Source: an uncultured Porphyromonadaceae bacterium
GTDB taxonomy: Bacteria; Bacteroidota; Bacteroidia; Bacteroidales; Muribaculaceae
NCBI GenBank assembly: GCA_902494595.1
Contig: CABUTY010000096.1
Coordinates: 1-5,985, forward strand
Direction of reading: 5' to 3'
DNA: 5,985 bases
Part shown: in pieces, positions 1-5,985 of the stretch
Position numbering within the stretch: position 1 is the stretch's first letter
Layout of the letters: each line of letters starts with the position of its first letter
Notes under the pieces: generated by a model
Databases searched by the model: none
What the model saw: only the letters and a program-made list of their open reading frames with translations
What the model was told of the DNA's origin: nothing
Translations under genes and position numbers: made by a program

Positions 1-1121
1 CCAACCTTACATGGAACCGGCTCTCCAACGCCTACGCATATCTTACGGAACTCAATCCAGACAAGCTTGTGTTTGCCAGCTTGGGAGGCGCCGGCGACTG
101 GTGGGACGGTTCCAAATGGATAGTCAGCTCCAATCCCCCCGACAGGAGTCCCTTCTCCGGCAACTGCAAGGATACCGACGAATACCTCGAGGCGTTGCAG
201 CTGCTGTTCCGCCCCGCCGTGTGGTGTTACGACGCCTACCCTTTCGTAATCCTTTCCGACAACTGCAAAAAAGCGGGTCTCACACCCTGGGACACCACCA
301 ACGACCAGCCCGAGTACTTCCACGTATGGACGCAGTCTTTCTATCACAATCTGGAGCGCTTCTGCCGGCAGTCGCAGATAACGGGCAGACCCTTCTGGGC
401 ATACTGCATGAGTTCGCCGGGCGGCAACTGGAATCCCGAAACCGGCAACTATAACTTCTACAATCCCTTTCCTACGAAGGAGCAGTTGCGTTTCGAGGCT
501 TTCAACGCTTTGGCATCCGGAGCGCAGGGAATCCTTTTCTGGTCGTACGGCATGGGCGACGGTAAGGAAGCCATCACACCCAACAGTGTGGAATACATCT
601 TCAGCGACGCTCCTCTCAGCGCCGTAATCTCCAAATCCGACAACCCCGACAAGATGAAGGTGGAGTTTCCCTATCGTCAGAGCGAGCTGTGGAACAACGT
701 CAAGACCGTGGTAAGCGAGATTCTGAAGCTCGAACCCATATTTTTCGAGTCCACTGTAAAGGGGCTGGGACATTACTGCAAGGGTATGGATGCCGACAAG
801 GCCTATCAGTACGGGGGACTGGCTCAGGCGTCGCTCCCTTTCGGGCCTGTCACCTCGATTAGTCCCGGCGAAGAGGGTCTGCTGCTGTCGCATATCGAAA
901 AAAACGGTGAGGACTATCTCGTGATTGCCAACCATGACGCTTTCAAGGCGCAGAACAATATCCGGCTGCGGCTCGCCGACGGCTACGACTATGAACCGAT
1001 GTGGGACAACGGCTCACCTGCCGACAACACATCCCGCCGCAAAGGAATTTCAGGCAACAAGCTCACCATCAACATACCGGCCGGCAACTTCTTTATTCTC
1101 AAATTCAAGAAAAATTTGTAA
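1..1121 (+). CDS. Glycoside-hydrolase-like protein, C-terminal part (5' end outside window)
   Basis: The frame is open from base 3 to the TAA at 1119-1121, giving 372 visible residues. A GTG at base 69 could be called as a start, but coherent protein continues upstream of it (NLTWNRLSNAYAYLTELNPD), so the gene is cut by the window edge. Strand-like segments KLVFASLGG (about 21-29), AVWCYDAYPF (72-81), PFWAYCMSS (130-138) and GILFWSYG (176-183), separated by helix-like stretches, look like strands 5-8 of a (beta/alpha)8 hydrolase barrel. The stretch LRFEAFNALASGAQGI just before the last strand is typical of such Bacteroidales proteins. From about residue 290 to the end comes a beta-rich domain (LLLSHIEKNGEDYLVIANHD; NIPAGNFFILKFKK) like the C-terminal domains of GH5/GH42-type enzymes. 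A role in glycan breakdown outside the cytoplasm is inferred. The signal peptide would be off-window, and family and substrate cannot be named. No terminator hairpin separates it from pheS, so read-through is possible. Confidence 0.72.
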   Translation, partial: NLTWNRLSNAYAYLTELNPDKLVFASLGGAGDWWDGSKWIVSSNPPDRSPFSGNCKDTDEYLEALQLLFRPAVWCYDAYPFVILSDNCKKAGLTPWDTTNDQPEYFHVWTQSFYHNLERFCRQSQITGRPFWAYCMSSPGGNWNPETGNYNFYNPFPTKEQLRFEAFNALASGAQGILFWSYGMGDGKEAITPNSVEYIFSDAPLSAVISKSDNPDKMKVEFPYRQSELWNNVKTVVSEILKLEPIFFESTVKGLGHYCKGMDADKAYQYGGLAQASLPFGPVTSISPGEEGLLLSHIEKNGEDYLVIANHDAFKAQNNIRLRLADGYDYEPMWDNGSPADNTSRRKGISGNKLTINIPAGNFFILKFKKNL

Positions 1122-1126
1122 TTTTG
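1119..1126 (+). promoter_or_regulatory. Bacteroidetes -7 promoter element (TAnnTTTG) for pheS
   Basis: TAATTTTG matches the Bacteroides primary-sigma -7 consensus TAnnTTTG at every fixed position. It begins on the stop codon TAA of the upstream gene. The expected start of transcription would be near 1130-1133, leaving a leader of about 25-30 bases before the pheS ATG at 1159. The -33 element is poor: the nearest candidate is TTTA at 1092-1095, 23 bases upstream and imperfect, so the promoter may be modest. The 37-base gap is otherwise AT-rich with no other signal. Confidence 0.55.
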
Positions 1127-1158
1127 CATAAAATATAGCGACATAAAAGGAAAAGGCG

Positions 1159-2184
1159 ATGATAGAAAGAATCGCGGCGCTACGCGCCGAACTTGACAAT
1201 ATCACGGCGAACGACAAAAACGCCGTGGAAGAGTTGCGGATAAAATATCTTGGCAAGAAAGGGCTGATACCGGCACTTATGGCGGATTTCCGCAATGTAC
1301 CGGCCGAAAGCAAGAAAGAAGTAGGACGCGCCGTCAACGAGCTCAAGGAATATGCCCAGAGCCGCATAAGCGAGCTCAAGGAGAGCTTCGACAGTCAGGA
1401 CAGCGAGGTCAGTGCCGACCTTGACCTTACGCGTACCGCCACTCCCACCCCCTGCGGCACACGTCACCCTCTGTCGCTGGTACGCAACGAAATACTCGAC
1501 ATTTTCGGCAGCATGGGCTTCACCATAGCAGAAGGTCCCGAGATTGAGGACGACTGGCATGTGTTCGAGAGTCTCAATTTCCCTCCCGACCATCCCGCCC
1601 GCGACATGCAGGATACTTTCTTCATCGACCGCGAGAATGCCGACGTTCTTCTGCGCACGCACACTTCATCAGTGCAGACACGCACCATGGAACATTCGCA
1701 GCCACCGATACGCATAGTATGTCCGGGTCGCGTTTACCGCAACGAAGCCATCTCGGCACGCGCCCACTGCTTCTTCCATCAGGTGGAAGGTCTGTACATC
1801 GACAAGAACGTATCGTTTGCCGACCTGGAGCAGGTGCTATTAGGCTTTGCCCGACGCATGTTCGGCCCCGATACCCGTATACGTCTGCGTCCGAGCTATT
1901 TCCCCTTCACCGAGCCCAGCGCCGAAATGGACATCAGCTGCCATATCTGCGGCGGAAAAGGATGCGCACTCTGCAAAGGTACAGGTTGGGTTGAAATCCT
2001 CGGCTGCGGTATGGTTGACCCCAACGTGCTCAGAAATTGCGGCATCGACCCCGATGTTTACTCCGGTTACGCATTCGGCATGGGCGTGGAGAGAATCGCC
2101 AACCTCAAATACAAGGTCAAGGACCTCCGCCTCTTCTCCGAAAACGACGTCCGCTTCCTCAACGAGTTCATCTCAGCCCATTGA
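1159..2184 (+). CDS. pheS: Phenylalanine--tRNA ligase alpha subunit
   Basis: Cytoplasmic class II synthetase subunit that, as an alpha2beta2 tetramer with PheT, joins phenylalanine to tRNA-Phe using ATP. It has 341 residues, close to the family norm (327 in E. coli). Residues 1-90 are the charged helical arm that contacts tRNA, with the typical segment LRIKYLGKKGLIPALM. The catalytic core follows: motif 1 region at about 103-150 (RHPLSLVRNEILDIFGSMGF, then FPPDHPARDMQDTFF), HTSS at 168-171, motif 2 at 190-211 (GRVYRNE through FHQVEG), and motif 3 in GYAFGMGVERIANLKY at 303-318. A305 sits where E. coli has A294, the residue that shapes the Phe pocket. A CxxC-x4-CxxC cluster (C261, C264, C269, C272) is a likely zinc knuckle, as in related Bacteroidetes PheS. 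The ATG is supported by AAGGA at 1147-1151 and by full N-terminal similarity. No pheT is adjacent: the next gene is convergent. Confidence 0.98.
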   Translation: MIERIAALRAELDNITANDKNAVEELRIKYLGKKGLIPALMADFRNVPAESKKEVGRAVNELKEYAQSRISELKESFDSQDSEVSADLDLTRTATPTPCGTRHPLSLVRNEILDIFGSMGFTIAEGPEIEDDWHVFESLNFPPDHPARDMQDTFFIDRENADVLLRTHTSSVQTRTMEHSQPPIRIVCPGRVYRNEAISARAHCFFHQVEGLYIDKNVSFADLEQVLLGFARRMFGPDTRIRLRPSYFPFTEPSAEMDISCHICGGKGCALCKGTGWVEILGCGMVDPNVLRNCGIDPDVYSGYAFGMGVERIANLKYKVKDLRLFSENDVRFLNEFISAH

Positions 2185-2209
2185 CATAAGTCACATAAAT
2201 CACATAAGT
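2183..2209 (+). repeat. Three-unit 9-base tandem repeat at the pheS 3' end
   Basis: Three head-to-tail units, GACATAAGT, CACATAAAT and CACATAAGT, start on the last two bases of the pheS stop codon and run to just before the terminator hairpin. Units 1 and 3 differ only at their first base, and the middle unit has one further change (G to A). The stretch is AT-rich. No function is evident: it could be slippage-derived spacer or the AT-rich tract following the hairpin on minus-strand transcripts. Confidence 0.7.
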
Positions 2210-2214
2210 AATAT

Positions 2215-2246
2215 CAGAGGGATGCTCCGTTCGGGGCATCCCTCTG
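2215..2246. terminator. Strong hairpin between convergent genes, probable bidirectional terminator
   Basis: CAGAGGGATGC (2215-2225) pairs perfectly with GCATCCCTCTG (2236-2246). The stem can extend inward by a T-G wobble and two C-G pairs, leaving a GTTC loop, for about 14 pairs in all. It lies 30 bases after the pheS stop and 18 bases after the stop of the minus-strand gene, the right place to end both transcripts. Neither side has a true run of T: the plus-strand side continues CACTTGG, and the minus-strand side is AT-rich (GATATTACTTATG). It may therefore block read-through or protect 3' ends rather than act as a textbook intrinsic terminator. Confidence 0.75.
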
Positions 2247-2264
2247 CACTTGGTCACCATATCA

Positions 2265-5200
2265 TCACTTCACCATCACTTTGGCCGAGCGGCCGTTGAG
2301 CGTGACAGCATATACCCCTGCCGGCAGACTGATACGGCCGTCAGCCGGCACCGTGCCTTCGAACCATGTATGTCCCACGAGGCTCGATACCGTGACAGCC
2401 ATACCGTCGGCGCCCTTTATCACGACGCCTCCCCTGACGCCATATATCATGACGCCGTCGGAGCCGATGCCGATTATGCCGGCGCCTACTCCGGACTCGT
2501 TGGACGGCGTGGACTCCCCTTCCTTATATACGGCTGTAACCATATACCTATGGGCGTCGGAATCAGCCTTGTCATCGGTAAAGAGGGTGGTGTTCACAGG
2601 CATCTCGTTGACCTTCACGCCATCACGATATACATTGTAGCCGAGAAGATTGAGCTCCACAAGGTCACAGCTCTTGAGTCGCAGCGACACATCATCAACC
2701 ATAAACTGGAGACGTGCAAACGACACACAGCGTATGGCGAAATATCTCGCCCCCTCGGGAAGTTCGGCTGTGTAATGAATCCAGGCGTTGGGAGCACCCT
2801 TGACGCCACCTATCATAATGAAGTCGGAGGGTTCGAGACTTCCGGTAGAATAATACACTTCGAACGATTCGAGCCATGACGATGAAATGCTCTTGCCCAT
2901 GAAGGATGCAATCTGTCTTTGACCCGACAGCTCGGGAGATATCAGCCAGTCGTCGCACTGCAGGTCGTTGCCCTCGGCATCGGTCACCAACTGCGACGCC
3001 ATGTATTTGGTACCGCTGAAAGGCTTGAATTCCTCAAACTCGTTGAAAGGCTTGACGCTGCTGTCCTGTACGAAGAATCCGGCCGGGGCGCCATAGCTCT
3101 CCGGAACCTTTATATAGCTGGAAATAGGAGCCACAATGCCTTTGTCGACATCGAGTATTGTCCAGCCGGGAATGCTCTTGGCGAATGACTCGAAACCGTC
3201 GAAAGTCTCGGTATGTACCTTCCTGGGAGTTCTCGACATATCGGGAGCCGTCCATTCTAGCGACACCTTTCCGTCGCCGCGCGAGGCGGCAAGATTCTGA
3301 GGCTCCGGATAAAGGTCATTGCGTACCAAGGAGAGGATGTAATCATTGGAGACATTGTTGCTGGGGTCATTGTCGGCATCATATCTTACCTTTGCATGGA
3401 CAGTGACTTCCTTCCCCATCGTGGGATTGGTGGCCACGGTAAAGTTGACCTCACATCTGGCATCCACCTCAAGTGCGGGACCAGGAGTCTCGGCCACCTT
3501 GTTGTCGCCTATATACAGTTCCACGGGATACCCGGCGGCAACAGGATTTGATCCATGGTTCTCGAAAGTGACATTAAACACAGCATCGGCACCGGCCTCC
3601 ACCTCGGCGGGACCGCGAAGCGTAACCATGTCTATGTCGTTCTCATGACGGTTTGCGAGTCGGAAGGCATCCACAAGGTTGCTCGGACGGTCCACACATT
3701 CTGCATATACACCGATCTGCACCTTCTTGCCACGATAACTGTCCATGTTGTACGACATCCGCTGCCATCCCCACGGGCCGTTGCATACCGCGCTCTTGAC
3801 GTGATGCTCACCGGTTTCATCCATGATAACCAGCGCCACATTGTTCTTGACCGGCACGCCCTGATACTTGTCCTGATTGAAATAATAGAAAGATATCTCA
3901 GGATTCTTCATATCAGCTGGCACCACAATCGGGCAACTGTACAGAAGAGTTGCGGTGTTTGCTTTAGCGGCCACGCATATCATCAGTCCATTGTCACCGT
4001 CTACAGATTTGGCGTCGTCATACACATCATCGGTAATCGGGCCCCACTGGACGTCCTGACCGGCCGTAAACCAGTAATAGGCGGCTTTGCCATCGGCGAA
4101 CGACTCATTCCAGGGAGCCTGTTCCGGCTTGCCCAGACATACGCGGCGCGTAGCCACCCACTGGCTTGTGCCGCCGTCGGTGACCGCCCTCACATAATAG
4201 CTTACAGCCTGCATCTCAGCTGTGGGGCTGCAGTAGTTGTCGATATAACTGGTATCCTTGACGCCCTCGGCTATTACCGTGCGAACGTTGCTTCCGTTCT
4301 CTATGGTGACACGCTGTATGTCATAACGCACATTGGAGCTGTCGAGGAGTGTTCCGAACTCGTCTTTCAGGGAAGGTTGCCATTTTACCAGCGCGGAACC
4401 GTCATTTTCGCCGTACCATGCGCGAGGTGATGGATTTACAGGCTTGCCTACGCCGGCAAATACATTGACTGTGGACTTCGGCCCGTCGCCCTTATCGTTG
4501 AAGGGTACGAGCACATAATTGTTGACGCCGTTTTCGGCTGCCTCATCCACATAAGTACGGGAGCCGCCGGCCACGGGGAGTTCGGCGATTTTCTTGCCGT
4601 TGCGTTCTATGCGCACCATAGGCGGAGTGGCCAGCATCTGGCCGTCCACCGACTTGTCGGGCATGTCGAAAGTCAAGGTCACCTGCAGCTTGCCGCCTGC
4701 GGCAGCCTCCGCCTTGACATTGCGTATCTCGCCTGGCACCTGACCGTCGATAGGCGCTGATATCGACACCTCGCCGATATACAGGTAGCGAAGGTTCGGG
4801 TCGGAACAGTGATGGAACGACAGGTAGTAGATTCCATCCTTGTCGACGGAGAAATTACATGTGTGTCGTTCCCCATCCTCTTCGCGGCGGCTGTATATGA
4901 GCACAGGTTCTATGAGCGTCTTCTTACGCAGGCCTGTCTCGGATAGCTCGTCGCCGAGGTAAACGGCCATGCGCTCGTTGCGCCATGACGTGTTAGTACA
5001 TGCGGCAGTAAAGGCCAGTGTGTAGATTTTGCCTTTTTCGAGTTTCATGCCGGAGAGCACGAGATAGCTGTCCATCGGCGTCTGGCTGTTGGCGGCGCCA
5101 TGGTAAAGCCATCCATGCTGGCGCTGCTGCTCCGTGACGGCACCGATGTATTGCCAGTTGATGGCGTCGCCGGGCGTGGAGAGCCAGCTGAACGCCGCGG

Positions 5201-5985
5201 CATCTATCACGCTCGACGTGCCGTTCTCGTACGGCGGCGTGATCTTGCCGAAGGTCATGGTTCGCGTGCGCGCACTCGTCGACTTCACTCCATGATATAC
5301 CGACTTCACTTCATAATATACAATCCTCAGATTGTCGTCGGGAAATTCCCATTTGTCGGTAACCGACCTGACATCCGAGCCGAAGTTCATAACCTTTCCA
5401 TCAGGGTATCGGGTCACTTCATAAGTAAGGTCGCCGTTGACAATGGTACCTCCGGTAACTCCATCGGTATTGGAGTTAGGCTCCCACGAGAAGCTAAAAG
5501 TCTTGGCAGCCTCATCGTAAGCGAGATTCTTATTGATATAGGGATTTCTGGGCACGGGAGTGCCGCAGAAAAGGCTTGCGCGGGCAAGAGGACCGGCGCC
5601 GGCACTGTTGGAGAGTTTAACGGTGATGTTTCCTTTCGCGGCCTTCTCCACGGTAACCGGTACAGATACCGTACTCCCGTATGCGGCATTACCTTTACCG
5701 ACGGAATTACCGTCAAGCATTACCTCATAAGCCACAGTGCCGGTTGCGGCGGTGCCATCGTAATATGTTGCCGGTACCGTGAAGATGATATTGCCGGTAT
5801 TAGACCCGAGAGGGAACTCCACCTTGATATCAGAGGCGGCGCCAGGGGCCTTGGGGTCGGCAGCTGCCGACGGTATGAACATCCCCACCATCTGCTCGCC
5901 GTCGGGCATGGCATAGAGCATGGTGGCGCGGCCTGTAGTCGGGTCGATAGTATACAGCGCCGACCCGCTGTCAAGACTCGTGGCA
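2265..5985 (-). CDS. Giant multidomain surface/secreted protein (Fn3, choice-of-anchor, CARDB-like), 5' end outside window
   Basis: The frame is open from the right edge (base 5984) to TGA at 2265-2267, followed at once by a second in-frame TGA. It gives 1239 visible residues. The ATG at 5921 is internal: upstream codons read ALYTIDPTTGRAT, the end of a beta-propeller-like blade. Modules in order, by window position: propeller end (5985-5868); two Fn3-like domains (5852-5562, 5561-5244); a jelly-roll domain (5243-4755); two more Fn3-like domains (4745-4452, 4451-4128); a MAM/choice-of-anchor-like jelly roll beginning WNESFADG and closing VDAFRLANR (4127-3651); a CARDB-like domain with VRYDADNDPSNNVSNDY (3638-3321); a fifth Fn3 split by an inserted choice-of-anchor J domain (3218-2670); and a C-terminal sorting-like domain ending SLPAGVYAVTLNGRSAKVMVK minus its last residues (2462-2268). 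Such modules bind proteins or glycans outside the cell, so an adhesin or scaffold role is inferred. No catalytic domain is visible, though one could lie off-window. Confidence 0.85.
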   Translation of the reverse strand, partial: ATSLDSGSALYTIDPTTGRATMLYAMPDGEQMVGMFIPSAAADPKAPGAASDIKVEFPLGSNTGNIIFTVPATYYDGTAATGTVAYEVMLDGNSVGKGNAAYGSTVSVPVTVEKAAKGNITVKLSNSAGAGPLARASLFCGTPVPRNPYINKNLAYDEAAKTFSFSWEPNSNTDGVTGGTIVNGDLTYEVTRYPDGKVMNFGSDVRSVTDKWEFPDDNLRIVYYEVKSVYHGVKSTSARTRTMTFGKITPPYENGTSSVIDAAAFSWLSTPGDAINWQYIGAVTEQQRQHGWLYHGAANSQTPMDSYLVLSGMKLEKGKIYTLAFTAACTNTSWRNERMAVYLGDELSETGLRKKTLIEPVLIYSRREEDGERHTCNFSVDKDGIYYLSFHHCSDPNLRYLYIGEVSISAPIDGQVPGEIRNVKAEAAAGGKLQVTLTFDMPDKSVDGQMLATPPMVRIERNGKKIAELPVAGGSRTYVDEAAENGVNNYVLVPFNDKGDGPKSTVNVFAGVGKPVNPSPRAWYGENDGSALVKWQPSLKDEFGTLLDSSNVRYDIQRVTIENGSNVRTVIAEGVKDTSYIDNYCSPTAEMQAVSYYVRAVTDGGTSQWVATRRVCLGKPEQAPWNESFADGKAAYYWFTAGQDVQWGPITDDVYDDAKSVDGDNGLMICVAAKANTATLLYSCPIVVPADMKNPEISFYYFNQDKYQGVPVKNNVALVIMDETGEHHVKSAVCNGPWGWQRMSYNMDSYRGKKVQIGVYAECVDRPSNLVDAFRLANRHENDIDMVTLRGPAEVEAGADAVFNVTFENHGSNPVAAGYPVELYIGDNKVAETPGPALEVDARCEVNFTVATNPTMGKEVTVHAKVRYDADNDPSNNVSNDYILSLVRNDLYPEPQNLAASRGDGKVSLEWTAPDMSRTPRKVHTETFDGFESFAKSIPGWTILDVDKGIVAPISSYIKVPESYGAPAGFFVQDSSVKPFNEFEEFKPFSGTKYMASQLVTDAEGNDLQCDDWLISPELSGQRQIASFMGKSISSSWLESFEVYYSTGSLEPSDFIMIGGVKGAPNAWIHYTAELPEGARYFAIRCVSFARLQFMVDDVSLRLKSCDLVELNLLGYNVYRDGVKVNEMPVNTTLFTDDKADSDAHRYMVTAVYKEGESTPSNESGVGAGIIGIGSDGVMIYGVRGGVVIKGADGMAVTVSSLVGHTWFEGTVPADGRISLPAGVYAVTLNGRSAKVMVK

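Noticed and set aside
11..454. Plus-strand frame with an ATG at base 11, 147 codons
   Set aside because: It is out of frame with the hydrolase-like protein, Arg/Gln-rich and without domain features; the other frame is plainly the coding one.
1180..1662. Minus-strand open frame of 160 codons inside pheS
   Set aside because: It lies opposite the conserved PheS arm and motif 1, and has no family resemblance.
2254..2280. Imperfect repeat of TCACCAT and ATCACT around the stop codon of the giant gene
   Set aside because: The units are short and biased in composition (Val/Met/Lys codons followed by tandem TGA stops), so chance or minor slippage explains them; no functional reading is supported.
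2250..2879. Plus-strand open frame of 209 codons following pheS
   Set aside because: It overlaps the C-terminal domains of the minus-strand gene and its product has no coherent fold signals; it starts beyond the probable terminator.
3555..4430. Long open frame (291 codons) on the plus strand, opposite the giant gene
   Set aside because: It is antisense to clearly domain-structured coding sequence, its translation is rich in His, Arg and Tyr without any recognisable domain, and it has no convincing promoter or ribosome site. It is a shadow of codon bias.
1..5985. Possible defence system, mobile element, CRISPR array, tRNA or riboswitch
   Set aside because: No transposase, integrase, terminal inverted repeats, spaced direct repeats, cloverleaf or structured leader was seen on either strand; gaps between genes are only 37 and 80 bases.

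Overview
The window reads as Bacteroidales chromosome, from a gut-type relative of Bacteroides, Prevotella or Muribaculaceae; the family cannot be fixed from sequence reading alone. The evidence is a phenylalanyl-tRNA synthetase alpha subunit of the Bacteroidetes form, a perfect TAnnTTTG promoter element of the Bacteroides type in front of it, and a very large secreted-type protein built of fibronectin III, jelly-roll/choice-of-anchor and CARDB-like modules with a sorting-like C-terminus. Base composition is fairly even and moderately GC-rich in all three genes, with no clear sign of recent transfer.

Layout. (1) Bases 1-1121, plus strand: the last 372 codons of a glycoside-hydrolase-like protein whose start lies left of the window. 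It shows the C-terminal half of a probable (beta/alpha)8 barrel and a beta-rich tail domain. (2) Bases 1122-1158: a 37-base gap; a -7 promoter element overlaps the stop codon of gene 1. (3) Bases 1159-2184, plus strand: complete pheS. (4) Bases 2185-2264: a convergent gap with a three-unit 9-base tandem repeat and a strong hairpin, probably the shared terminator. (5) Bases 2265-5985, minus strand: the last 1239 codons of a giant multidomain surface or secreted protein whose start lies right of the window.

There is no evidence that the three genes work together. pheS is housekeeping (charging of tRNA-Phe) and stands without pheT beside it. The two flanking genes are both incomplete and look like envelope or extracellular proteins typical of Bacteroidales: one probably handles glycans, the other is an adhesin-like or substrate-binding scaffold. 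No RNA gene, insertion sequence, CRISPR array or defence system is visible. The points most worth a second look are the nested domain in the giant protein, its unusual C-terminal tail, and the apparent lack of a standard catalytic glutamate in the visible part of the hydrolase-like barrel.
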